Under the pieces are notes generated by a model. That model saw nothing but the letters and a program-made list of their open reading frames with translations, was not told the DNA's origin and did no database searches. This document shows, piece by piece, positions 6,922 through 14,540 of a stretch of DNA of 24,265 nt. The position numbers and the translations under genes are program-made. Position 1 is the first letter of the stretch. Every line of letters starts with the position of its first letter. The stretch comes from a virus: positions 1 through 24,265 of the IMG/VR virus record IMGVR_UViG_3300043137_000138. The stretch is one strand, 5' to 3'.

Positions 6922-8634
6922 TTAGTTCACCATAACAGAAAAGTCGTTTCGTTTTTCAAACTTAATAACGGAACGGAACTTATCGAATAACACGTCTTGT
7001 TTATGGGTTATCACAAATACGTTTGAATCCGCAAACTGATCCAACACACCCATTAACAAATCGGTAGAACTAGAGTCTAAGGAAGAATCGAAGATTTCGT
7101 CCATAAACAATAGGTTAGTATTTACCGAGTTTTTCATTTTAGCGATATGTCTCCACGTGAATAGTATTGCTAAGTCAATCTTCTGTTTCTCACCCTCAGA
7201 AAAGCTATCGTAAGTGAATTTATCTCGGAACCTAGATCTAATAGTTTCATTAAAAGATTCGTCAAGCTCAAAGTGAATATACGTATCCATAGCGTTCAAA
7301 TACTTGTTAATCAATTTATTCATAACAGGTAGGTATTGCTTAATAATAGCGGTTTTAATACCCGTATCTTTAAGCAAGATAGAAGCTACGTCCTCTAGCG
7401 ATTTACGCTTATCCAACATCAACCTTTCCGCCATCTTGTCTTTGGTTTCCTTAGCCATAACCCGTAGTTTATCACGCTCAACTTCGATATCACCACCGCT
7501 ACCGTTTATAGAAGCAATCTCTCGCTTAATGGTATCAATCTCCTTAATCATATAGTTCTTACTATGATTCTTGACTTGGATTTCATTAAACACAGTTACT
7601 AACTTATCGCTAGTGGCTTTAAAGTCTAAATTAAGCTTAGACAAAGTAGCTAGGTCATTAGACAGCTTGGACTTCTTAGCTGAGGTAGCCTCTACCTCAA
7701 GAATCAACTCATGCATAACGGTATCGTAGTGCGTTTTAGGGATTTCTTGAGAGCAAGTCGGACAGGAACTGTTCTCATGGAAAAACTTAGACTTATTACT
7801 ACAAGTAGCTAAATTTTGGTCAAGCTTGGATATAGAAGATTGAAGTTTAACAATACCGCTTTGAAGCCTATCGGAATCTTTAAGTTTGTCTTTAAGTTTC
7901 TCGGAAGCTTGTAAATCCTCGGTAATTTGTGCGTCTAAATCGGCAATATTCGCTTCATGTTCGGCTATCTTTTCTTCCAGCTTGCGAATATTAGAATCTT
8001 TAACATCAGTAAGCGTTTTCATAATAGCTAGCTGGTGTTGGACTTGCGTTTTAGATATACGTATATCCGAATCCAACTGAGCCATTTGTTGGCGGGTTTC
8101 TGATACCTTATTCTTCAATACGCTATTCATAGTAGAGAAGATTTTAATATCTAAAATATCTTCAATTACTTCTCTACGTGAATTAGTCGATAACTGCATA
8201 AAGGGTTCGTACGAAGCTGAGCCCAAGATAACCACTTGGGTAAAGGTACGGTAGTTTAAACCAAGAATTTGTTGCTCTAGGACTTTCTGATAATCTTTAG
8301 AAGCGGCATCTTGGTTTAACATAGTACCATCTACCCAAATCTCAAATACGTTGGGGGAAATACCCCTAACGACTTTATACGATTTATTATCAGCGTCAAA
8401 CTCAATAGTAACCGTACAATTCTTACCGTTAATACTATTCACTAATAAGTTCTTTTTAATATTCCTAAACGGTTTACCGAAAAGAGCAAAGCAAATAGCA
8501 TCCAAAATTGTACTCTTACCGTCTCCGTTCTTACCGCTAATTAACGTAGTAGAAGAACGGTTTAATAATACTTTAGTGGGGGAGTTACCCGTTGAGAGTA
8601 GATTTTTCCATTCGATAGATTTAAATACGACCAT
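6922..8634 (-). CDS. gp46: Recombination endonuclease subunit gp46 (SbcC/Rad50-like)
   Basis: ATPase subunit of the gp46/gp47 complex, the phage Rad50-Mre11 homologue that resects DNA ends for recombination-dependent replication and host DNA breakdown. Walker A GKNGDGKST is at residues 34-42. Long coiled coils (about 170-290 and 300-400) flank the zinc-hook CPTC at 291-294. The ABC signature FSEGEKQKIDLA is followed by Walker B LLFMDEIFDSSLD and a switch His in FVITHKQ. Length (570) matches T4 gp46 (560). AAAGG lies before the ATG. The gene lies nine bases after gene 47, so the two subunits are co-expressed. Confidence 0.97.
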   Translation of the reverse strand: MVVFKSIEWKNLLSTGNSPTKVLLNRSSTTLISGKNGDGKSTILDAICFALFGKPFRNIKKNLLVNSINGKNCTVTIEFDADNKSYKVVRGISPNVFEIWVDGTMLNQDAASKDYQKVLEQQILGLNYRTFTQVVILGSASYEPFMQLSTNSRREVIEDILDIKIFSTMNSVLKNKVSETRQQMAQLDSDIRISKTQVQHQLAIMKTLTDVKDSNIRKLEEKIAEHEANIADLDAQITEDLQASEKLKDKLKDSDRLQSGIVKLQSSISKLDQNLATCSNKSKFFHENSSCPTCSQEIPKTHYDTVMHELILEVEATSAKKSKLSNDLATLSKLNLDFKATSDKLVTVFNEIQVKNHSKNYMIKEIDTIKREIASINGSGGDIEVERDKLRVMAKETKDKMAERLMLDKRKSLEDVASILLKDTGIKTAIIKQYLPVMNKLINKYLNAMDTYIHFELDESFNETIRSRFRDKFTYDSFSEGEKQKIDLAILFTWRHIAKMKNSVNTNLLFMDEIFDSSLDSSSTDLLMGVLDQFADSNVFVITHKQDVLFDKFRSVIKFEKRNDFSVMVN

Positions 8635-8643
8635 AATTTACCT

Positions 8644-9702
8644 TTATACAACTTCCTCATTTAACGCTTCGGTGTAAAGCGTTTTCATAAACGTTTTAAT
8701 ATCTTCTTTATCATCTTCGTTGGCTACCGAATCTACGTAATTAGCCAACACAGACATAGTATCTTCTAAATCAACAGCTTCATCTACCGTACCCTCGCTA
8801 TACTCAGATAGGTCTTCCATAATTTTGATTTCAAAGCAACCCTTTGTGTAAAGTTTCTGAATGAATTTATCAAACATATAGAAGTCAGTTTTGTGAGTTA
8901 CCACTACCCGAACGAAACAATCTTTTAAGTTTAAAGCGTCTAAATCAGGAACTTCACCCGTATCATCGTATTCCAATCTACAGAAAATAGTATTTGGATT
9001 TTGTACAAATTCTAATTCTCTTGTTTCAGGGTTGAATAGGTGAAACCCCCTAGGGTCAGCAAAGTCTTGCCAAGTAAGCTCGTACGGATTACCCAAATAG
9101 TGAATATGACCCGAGCTAGACTTGTGGTGATAGTGACCGCTGAATACCGTATCGAACTTGTCAAATATAGAAGGGTTTAAACCTTCATGACTTTCCATAC
9201 CACGGTACATAGCGAAACCCGCTATCTCAAAGTGACCCATACAAATATCAGCGTTAGTATCTCTAATAAAATCAAAGCTCTCAACGCTATTATCCGCACA
9301 AATCCAAGGCATCATAGCAATAGTAACATTATTGATAACAATATTGGTAGGTGAATCAATAACGTTTACATTGTTATATTCTTGTAATAGTAACTTAGGG
9401 GAATTAACCGAATTAGTATTTTTGAAAGCGGTATCGTGATTACCCGCAATCATGTTAATATAAATTCCACGTTTCTCCGCTTCGTCAAAGAAAATACGTT
9501 TAGCGTGGTGTAGGGTTACGTGGCTAGTGTATTTTCTTCGGTCAAAGGTATCTCCCAACATTAAAATATTAGTAACGCCCTCAGCTTCTAACCGAGGGAA
9601 GAAAGTACCCTTATAAAACTCCTCAAAGAATTTAATAAAAAGAGGGCTATCATTTCTAGCCCCCCAATGCGTATCCGTGATTATAGCTACTTTACGACTC
9701 AT
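8644..9702 (-). CDS. gp47: Recombination nuclease subunit gp47 (SbcD/Mre11-like)
   Basis: Mn-dependent nuclease partner of gp46. The metallophosphoesterase motifs are in order: D10 and H12 (ITDTHWG), GDTFDRR from residue 50, GNHD at 87-90, GHFE at 156-159, and GHYHHK at 189-194. All expected metal ligands are present. The 352-residue length fits the family (T4 gp47 is 339). The start ATG overlaps the stop of the AAA+ gene as ATGA, with GGGA upstream, so translation is coupled. The acidic C-terminal part probably contacts gp46. Confidence 0.97.
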   Translation of the reverse strand: MSRKVAIITDTHWGARNDSPLFIKFFEEFYKGTFFPRLEAEGVTNILMLGDTFDRRKYTSHVTLHHAKRIFFDEAEKRGIYINMIAGNHDTAFKNTNSVNSPKLLLQEYNNVNVIDSPTNIVINNVTIAMMPWICADNSVESFDFIRDTNADICMGHFEIAGFAMYRGMESHEGLNPSIFDKFDTVFSGHYHHKSSSGHIHYLGNPYELTWQDFADPRGFHLFNPETRELEFVQNPNTIFCRLEYDDTGEVPDLDALNLKDCFVRVVVTHKTDFYMFDKFIQKLYTKGCFEIKIMEDLSEYSEGTVDEAVDLEDTMSVLANYVDSVANEDDKEDIKTFMKTLYTEALNEEVV

Positions 9703-10802
9703 ACAAATCCCATGGTTTTCTTACGGTTAATACCTTTTTCGGAAGGCTCTAAGTTGGTTTTAGAATTAAAAATCTCAGCAATAGAATAAGGTTTCGATTC
9801 ATCGGAACGCTCAAATAGCGGGATACCTAATTTATCGGCTAATACTTTAGCTTGATCAACGGTTAGGGGCTTAAACTCTAACACGTCGTGGCAACGTCCA
9901 GGACGTACCAAAGCAGCGTCTACATCAGTGATAGAGGGTAGGTTGGTTGAGAAAATTAGTTTCTTTGAAGAAGAAGCTACCAAACCATCACCAACATTCA
10001 AAAACTTATGCATCATTGTATTACCTTCAGTTCTTGAACTTAGGAAGTTGTCCGAATCTTCAAGAACCATAACGTTAGTATCAGATTCCAAAAAGCTAGC
10101 AAAGAAATTATCTTTAGATAAAATATTTGGGTCATAAGTAACGGAAGCCGAAGTTTTACTATGAGCCAATAACCCACGAATAAAGCTAGTTTTCCCAGTT
10201 CCAGGAGGTCCGATTAACAACAAGATATTAGAACTGGAATTCATAAACCTATCGTAATACTCAGTTAAAGGCTCACCTAAAAACGGATACATCTCATCAA
10301 TAGGTAAACGCTCTACGTTTAACGGTGAAGGGAAGTATTCACCGTACTCGGAATATACCCAACGAACCGTAGAACCAACAACATCAAAATCGTTGGTAAA
10401 CTTAGCTAACGTTTTATGAACCCAAGAAGGTGTACCAGTAATAGAGATTTTGGAGATTTCATTAGACGATTGAAACGCAATCATTTCAGTACAACCGTTA
10501 TCTCCGTCAATATTAACAAACCCCGCAAAATCGCTAGTGAACATAAGCATACTATTTTCATATCGCTTTTCAATATAATCTCGCATAACTTCCTTACTAG
10601 AAACCAACTCAACAGTTCGGTTAATAGTAGGGGTTTTACTAGCTAGACGAGTTTCTAAAACCTTGTTTCTAGCGTACTTGTCGAATACTTCATTGGCTAA
10701 GTGTATATTTTGATTGGTCATATTATTAAGTGGTAATGATTTAGAAAGTTGTAAAGAACTTTCGTTTGCAAGGTCAGCTATAAGTTTATCAATTTTATTC
10801 AA
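9699..10802 (-). CDS. AAA+ ATPase between gp55 and gp47, role unknown
   Basis: A 367-residue protein with one C-terminal AAA+ module: Walker A GPPGTGKTS at 198-206, Walker B region VMVLEDSD at about 244-251 (Glu-Asp in place of the usual Asp-Glu), sensor 1 IFSTNLPS, and an arginine motif VRPGRC as in FtsH/Bcs1-type ATPases. The first 190 residues show no motif I recognise. The start is a TTG (10800-10802) overlapping the gp55 stop as TTGA, with GGGGAG five bases upstream; the next in-frame ATG is at codon 28. A similar ATPase occurs near gp55 and gp46/47 in some marine T4-like phages. Its partner is unknown, and a link to recombination or late transcription is inferred from position only. Confidence 0.8.
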   Translation of the reverse strand: MNKIDKLIADLANESSLQLSKSLPLNNMTNQNIHLANEVFDKYARNKVLETRLASKTPTINRTVELVSSKEVMRDYIEKRYENSMLMFTSDFAGFVNIDGDNGCTEMIAFQSSNEISKISITGTPSWVHKTLAKFTNDFDVVGSTVRWVYSEYGEYFPSPLNVERLPIDEMYPFLGEPLTEYYDRFMNSSSNILLLIGPPGTGKTSFIRGLLAHSKTSASVTYDPNILSKDNFFASFLESDTNVMVLEDSDNFLSSRTEGNTMMHKFLNVGDGLVASSSKKLIFSTNLPSITDVDAALVRPGRCHDVLEFKPLTVDQAKVLADKLGIPLFERSDESKPYSIAEIFNSKTNLEPSEKGINRKKTMGFV

Positions 10803-11314
10803 ACAAACTCCCCTAGGTCAGTTATTTGTTGAGTACGCTTTTTACGTTTAACAGCGGGAGCTTCTTGTGGAGGGTTATTTTGCATATACTCAATATAAGT
10901 ATTTTGAAACACCCCGCCCTCATCGTGTTCCTGAAGCTCAAATAAATCAAACGACATATCTTGTATTAGTTTACTTCTAATATAAGATTGTCGTTTTTCT
11001 TTGTTTATTCTACGTATAAAAGCGAAGAATATAACTTGTGTAAAATACGCAAAGGGGTTATCAGACTTATCAGGGTCAAAACTACTAATATATTGAATAC
11101 AATTTTCAATACCATCGGAAATCATTTCATCCCGATAGGAATAGTTTATAAAGTTAGGGCGATAGGAAACCCTAGTTGCTATTAAAAGAATACACTCCCC
11201 AATATAATTATTGAGGCGGGGTTTGCGTAAACCCGCTTCCTCAGCTTCTTTACACTTAAGCTTATATTCTTTTAACGCCTCCAAAAAATCTTTGTTATCT
11301 ACGTAGTGTGCCAT
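10799..11314 (-). CDS. gp55: Late-transcription sigma factor gp55
   Basis: gp55 is the T4-type sigma factor that directs host RNA polymerase to late promoters (TATAAATA and similar) and works with the gp45 clamp. The 171-residue protein shows the compact sigma-2-like core: WKQEM-like YRDEMISDGIENCIQYISSF at about 60-80, NPFAYFTQVIFFAFIRRINKEKRQ at about 86-109, then an acidic and basic tail. The ATG at 11312-11314 has AAAAGG upstream. It follows the structured non-coding gap and has its own TTTACT-17-TATAAT promoter. The next gene overlaps its stop by four bases. It would read the CTAAATA and TATAAATA elements of the structural module. Confidence 0.93.
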   Translation of the reverse strand: MAHYVDNKDFLEALKEYKLKCKEAEEAGLRKPRLNNYIGECILLIATRVSYRPNFINYSYRDEMISDGIENCIQYISSFDPDKSDNPFAYFTQVIFFAFIRRINKEKRQSYIRSKLIQDMSFDLFELQEHDEGGVFQNTYIEYMQNNPPQEAPAVKRKKRTQQITDLGEFV

Positions 11315-11344
11315 TTTAAAACCTTTTATACTTTAATTACCTTT

Positions 11345-11373
11345 ATTATAGTATAAAGTTTATTGTAAGTAAA
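11345..11373 (-). promoter_or_regulatory. Early promoter of gene 55
   Basis: Minus strand TTTACT (11368-11373), 17 bases, TATAAT (11345-11350), with TACAA following the -35. A six-base inverted repeat CTTTAT (11341-11346) and ATAAAG (11353-11358) overlaps the -10. The ATG of gp55 is about 30 bases downstream. Confidence 0.75.
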
Positions 11374-11406
11374 GTATTATATTTCGTAAAGATTAGGTAA
11401 AGTCGC

Positions 11407-11435
11407 TTGACTTACAACCGCTATCGCGATATAAT
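11407..11435 (+). promoter_or_regulatory. Plus-strand sigma70-type promoter
   Basis: TTGACT (11407-11412), 17 bases, TATAAT (11430-11435), with TACAA after the -35 as at the minus-strand early promoters. It is the only good plus-strand promoter I see, and it points away from gp55 toward the hairpin cluster. The arms TACAACC (11413-11419) and GGTTGTA (11443-11449) flank the -10, and a TATCGCGATA palindrome lies in the spacer and -10. Transcription would start near 11442. Confidence 0.7.
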
Positions 11436-11441
11436 ACCTTT

Positions 11442-11577
11442 AGGTTGTATTTTATGACTTAACTTTAGTTAAGGCACTGCGTAGCAGCGTTAGAAATAAC
11501 TGAGTACTAGACTAATAAAAACTAAGTCTGTGAGCCTTTGGCTCACCTGCCCGTAGGGCAGTAAGTGAGTGTCTAGT
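11442..11577 (+). ncRNA. Candidate structured non-coding RNA
   Basis: The region downstream of the plus-strand promoter folds into a series of perfect hairpins: CTTAAC/GTTAAG (11458-11473), CTGC/GCAG (11477-11487), GTGAGCC/GGCTCAC (11530-11546), and directly abutting CTGCCC/GGGCAG (11547-11561). The last two are enclosed by ACTAGAC (11506-11512) pairing with GTCTAGT (11571-11577). The only ATG in the transcript start (ATG-ACT-TAA) encodes nothing. I see no plus-strand T-run terminator, so the 3' end is unknown; the outer stem overlaps the stop codon of the neighbouring minus-strand gene. Alternatives are a minus-strand terminator cluster for the uvsW operon or a 5' leader structure for gene 55. 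Confidence 0.45.
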
Positions 11578-11950
11578 GTACTATACGGGGTTGGGTATCT
11601 GAAGGTTCTTCTTCTAAGCTTTCTTCCGTAACGTAACCTTGACTATCTACTGTGGCTGTAACCTTGGTTTCAAACGCTTTAACTAGGTTTAAGTAATGGT
11701 CAAGCAACGCTGAGTGTAAATCTTCCATTATAATAATATGATTAAAGGATATTGTATATTTCTTGGTAGCTGAATATTCACACCAAGGGTTAGCCGATAC
11801 GGACGGAACTAAATTACCATCTTCATCTTCCGTATGAAATACCCTAATTAACATAGGATTAGATATTACAACGGTTTCTGAAGGTTTGTTCTCAAGGGTA
11901 GCCAATAACTCTTCACCCGTTACTAATTTTAAAACAACATATTTATTCAA
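11573..11950 (-). CDS. Small Sm-like protein candidate between uvsW and gp55
   Basis: A 125-residue protein that opens YVVLKLVTGEELLATLEN and continues VVISNPMLIRVF. This strand pattern, with a Gly-Glu turn followed by an Asn-Pro, is like the Sm1 part of Sm/LSm-fold proteins, and similar small proteins sit next to uvsW in marine T4-like phages. The middle (about 70-95) has YTISFNHIIIMEDLHSALLDHY, and the C-terminal 30 residues are acidic and probably disordered. The start is TTG (11948-11950) with GGAG six bases upstream, overlapping the UvsW stop by eight bases. The nearby ATG is out of frame. An RNA-binding role is inference from fold resemblance only. Confidence 0.75.
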   Translation of the reverse strand: MNKYVVLKLVTGEELLATLENKPSETVVISNPMLIRVFHTEDEDGNLVPSVSANPWCEYSATKKYTISFNHIIIMEDLHSALLDHYLNLVKAFETKVTATVDSQGYVTEESLEEEPSDTQPRIVH

Positions 11951-13430
11951 GATTCACTCCTAATAGTTTAACATTAAATTGCTCTTCAGCGTATATTTTA
12001 TAACGCTCCGCAGCGTGTCTAAGCGTATGGTTAGCGTTCTTTTTCCACTGTAAATCATCCGCTATATCATACAGATTACAAATAGTCTTACCGTTATTAA
12101 GCCTCAACCCACGCCCAATACTTTGTAAGTTACGAATTTTACCCTTGCTAGGCGAAGCAAATACAATATTCTCAATAGAAGGAATATTGATACCCGTTGA
12201 GAATGTGCCGAAACTAGCTACAATAATAGCATTAGTTTCCTTTGCGCATAGTGCTCTAATTTCTTCTCGTCTAGCGGTATCTGTACCCCCGTGTACAAAG
12301 AATACTTTCCTACCGTCCTCAACCCCCTCCTCTATCATTTTATGTAACACCTTACCGTGTTTTTCTACGAATTGGAATAACACTAAACTATTCCCCTCAC
12401 ACTTCAACACTAGGTCGGTAATGTATTGGTTTCGTTTATGGTTAGTTACAACGAAGTCTAATTCGGTTTGATAGTCCGACTTATTCATTTCTTTACGAAT
12501 AGCTTCGGGGTACTTTAAAACAACGCAAGTGATAGCTAATTGGGTTAAGCTACCTTGATCCATTAGTTTCTTAGTTGTGGTAACACGGTGTATTGGTCCA
12601 AAAATACCTTCCAAAACTAGCTGATGTACTTTTTTATTATCTAAAGTACCCGTTGTTCCAATACGATACTTAACGTCCGCCATTTTCTCCATAACCGAAG
12701 TCAGCGACTTAGCTTTGAACTGGTGGGCTTCGTCCCCAAATATAACGTCAAACTGGTTAAACCAAGATTTAGGTTGTAAGTAAATAGATTGCCAAGTCGT
12801 GATTAAAACGTTACTAGCGATAACCTTAGAGAAGCCTGAATATAACTTTTGACAATGTTTATCAACGTCAAACCCGTTTACCGAGGAATACTCTCTAAAG
12901 TCAGACTGTAACTGCTCAACCAAAGACGTAGTAGGTACTATAATAATACACTTACGCTTTTTAGATAAATGCCACATCATTGTTAAGTAAATAATGAACG
13001 ATTTACCAGAAGCCGTAGGCGATAGTAATAGCACACGACTACGCTCTAAAGCGGTTTGAACCGCCTCTAGTTGATAATCCCTAATCTCAATAGGTTCCCC
13101 ACGGCTGTGCGGTTTCAACTTAGTAGAAAAGGCTAAAATATCCTCAGCGGAAACTTCCGTCTTTTCTAGTATAGGCGTTACGTATTCTACCGTATCGCCA
13201 TTTTCGTTGGCGAATCGCTCCACATACGAAACTAGACCTAGGTATAACGTTTTACGGATTGGGTCGTAAAGCCGAACCTTTCCGTCCCATAACCTAGCCC
13301 TAAATTGAGGAGTGAACTTGGCTCCAGGATATTCATAAGTGAAAAAATCGCATAATTCTTTTTCCGTAGAGGGTTCAGAATATATGCGAATAAAAACTTC
13401 GTCTAATTTTTCAATATGTATTACAGCCAT
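11943..13430 (-). CDS. uvsW: UvsW helicase
   Basis: SF2 DNA/RNA helicase that in T4 unwinds R-loops and branched DNA and moves replication from origin-dependent to recombination-dependent mode. The N-terminal 100 residues match the UvsW substrate-binding domain (FRARLWDGKVRLYD at about 43-56). Walker A SPTASGKSF is at 137-145, motif II DEAH at 233-236, a TGTLDN segment follows, and motif VI is QSIGRGLRL near the end. Length (495) fits T4 UvsW (about 500). It starts three bases after uvsY, so the two recombination genes are coupled. Confidence 0.96.
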   Translation of the reverse strand: MAVIHIEKLDEVFIRIYSEPSTEKELCDFFTYEYPGAKFTPQFRARLWDGKVRLYDPIRKTLYLGLVSYVERFANENGDTVEYVTPILEKTEVSAEDILAFSTKLKPHSRGEPIEIRDYQLEAVQTALERSRVLLLSPTASGKSFIIYLTMMWHLSKKRKCIIIVPTTSLVEQLQSDFREYSSVNGFDVDKHCQKLYSGFSKVIASNVLITTWQSIYLQPKSWFNQFDVIFGDEAHQFKAKSLTSVMEKMADVKYRIGTTGTLDNKKVHQLVLEGIFGPIHRVTTTKKLMDQGSLTQLAITCVVLKYPEAIRKEMNKSDYQTELDFVVTNHKRNQYITDLVLKCEGNSLVLFQFVEKHGKVLHKMIEEGVEDGRKVFFVHGGTDTARREEIRALCAKETNAIIVASFGTFSTGINIPSIENIVFASPSKGKIRNLQSIGRGLRLNNGKTICNLYDIADDLQWKKNANHTLRHAAERYKIYAEEQFNVKLLGVNLE

Positions 13431-13432
13431 AA

Positions 13433-13870
13433 CTAATTACCTGCTAAAAATTGTTTCCACATAATACCGTTTTTAATATCCCAACCTCGGGATTTAATTT
13501 GGTTCATGACGGATTCTAAAAAATATATCATTGTGTATAAGTATTCTAATCGTATTTGCATCTTGTTTAAATCTTCATCACCCGATAGAAACTCTTCCAT
13601 ATCGGATTTTAAAGGTTTAACGCCTTGCCACTGTTGCCAGCCTAGGGCGGTTAATTCTTCCCTAGAAAGCTCGCCCCTATAATATCTAAATTTTGTTTTT
13701 CGTAATACGCTTATATCAGCTTTTAATTTAGTAGCTTTAAGCTTTACGCCTATTAGTAGTCGGAGGTATTTGGCGTGAAGTTTAGGGGTTTCGGTTGAAT
13801 GTTCCCCTAATTTATTATCGTCAATAACGCAATCGACTTCCCACATATCCTGCATTTCTTCTAAATTCAT
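13433..13870 (-). CDS. uvsY: UvsY recombination mediator
   Basis: UvsY loads the UvsX recombinase onto single-stranded DNA coated by gp32. The N-terminus MNLEEMQDMWEVDCVIDD matches T4 MRLEDLQEELKKDVFID in pattern, a long helical core with Lys/Arg-rich segments follows, and the C-terminus IKSRGWDIKNGIMWKQFLAG is diagnostic. I use the ATG at 13868-13870, which has AAGGA six bases upstream and aligns with T4; an in-frame ATG seven codons earlier has no support. The protein is 145 residues (T4 is 137). It lies just downstream of the tube-fold gene and just upstream of uvsW. Confidence 0.92.
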   Translation of the reverse strand: MNLEEMQDMWEVDCVIDDNKLGEHSTETPKLHAKYLRLLIGVKLKATKLKADISVLRKTKFRYYRGELSREELTALGWQQWQGVKPLKSDMEEFLSGDEDLNKMQIRLEYLYTMIYFLESVMNQIKSRGWDIKNGIMWKQFLAGN

Positions 13871-13906
13871 AATTTTCCTTAAACACTTCAATTACCTAAT
13901 ATAGCG

Positions 13907-13914
13907 TATTTATT
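13907..13914 (-). promoter_or_regulatory. Possible late-promoter element before uvsY
   Basis: The minus strand reads AATAAATA within TAAATAAATA, 37 bases before the uvsY ATG and overlapping the stop of the preceding gene. It differs from the TATAAATA core at the first position, so it is weak evidence. Confidence 0.3.
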
Positions 13915-14455
13915 TAAGTTTAAAGCTAGTGTATTTGAACGTAACCTTACCGATAACGTAATTAACGTCCCTAGAGGTAGAAGTAAAGTTAATAGAAGAT
14001 AGTGATATAGGAAATAAATCTACAAAATATAAATCGGCTAAGGGCGTATTTGAAGAACTTAAAATACTTAAAACCCCGTCTGAGTAGTTGGTGATGGTTT
14101 CGGCTGCGAAACTAGAGGGGTTGTAAGATTCTCTAACAAATGTAGCGTATTGTTCCCACCCATCAGGGAAACCTAAGCCCTCTAACCAATTTAATATAGC
14201 TCGGTAGTTTTCCATTTTAGAATCTACAATAAAATCTAATTCTAGGCTACCGTAATTAAGTTTTTCTCCTGGGATATGAATATCTACAAAAGGCGTATTC
14301 TGTGTTATATCACCTAAACCTACGCTCGGAATACTAGCTTCTTGGCAGAAGAACTGAAGTGAGGGTAGTTTTTGAATAGAAAGCCGATACCCGTTAGGTG
14401 ATAGTGGGGATAGGTTTTCGGGTATAGGGCAGGTAATAGTTCGGGGAAAGGTCAT
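13910..14455 (-). CDS. Tail-tube-fold protein downstream of gp23
   Basis: A 181-residue protein of the gp19/gp54-like tail group. The opening PLSPNGYRLSIQKLPSLQFFCQEASIPSVGL is the usual start of T4-type tube-fold proteins. The middle IPGEKLNYGSLELDFIVDSKMENYRAILNWLEGLG matches the T4 gp54 pattern (FRMDSEACNYRAMQDWV), and the C-terminus (VIGKVTFKYTSFKL) is like gp19. In marine T4-like phages the gene at this place, between 23 and uvsY, is usually annotated gp3, the tail completion/sheath stabiliser. I cannot decide between tail completion protein and tube-initiator paralogue from sequence alone. GGAG lies before the ATG. A terminator and a TATAAATA element precede it. Confidence 0.8.
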   Translation of the reverse strand: MTFPRTITCPIPENLSPLSPNGYRLSIQKLPSLQFFCQEASIPSVGLGDITQNTPFVDIHIPGEKLNYGSLELDFIVDSKMENYRAILNWLEGLGFPDGWEQYATFVRESYNPSSFAAETITNYSDGVLSILSSSNTPLADLYFVDLFPISLSSINFTSTSRDVNYVIGKVTFKYTSFKLK

Positions 14456-14468
14456 TATAATACTCCAA

Positions 14469-14491
14469 TGAAAAAGGGAGCCGAAGCTCCC
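14469..14491 (-). terminator. Intrinsic terminator after major capsid gene
   Basis: On the minus strand GGGAGC, a TTCG tetraloop and GCTCCC are followed directly by TTTTTC (plus-strand stem bases 14476-14481 and 14486-14491). The ultra-stable UUCG loop and T-run make this the strongest terminator in the window. It lies 50 bases after the gp23 stop and about 15 bases before the next ATG. Confidence 0.92.
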
Positions 14492-14520
14492 TAAAATTTA
14501 TACCGCTTCTTACGTCGGTT

Positions 14521-14528
14521 TATTTATA
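14521..14528 (-). promoter_or_regulatory. TATAAATA late element between gp23 and next gene
   Basis: The minus strand has the exact T4 late core TATAAATA, 66 bases before the ATG of the tube-fold gene. It lies upstream of the terminator, so RNA started here would meet the terminator within about 25-45 bases. Confidence 0.55.
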
Positions 14529-14540
14529 CTTAACTCAATA

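Noticed and set aside
12773-12783. TTTACTTACAA copy inside uvsW
   Set aside because: It matches the early -35 extension, but there is no TATAAT 17 bases downstream and it is within coding sequence.
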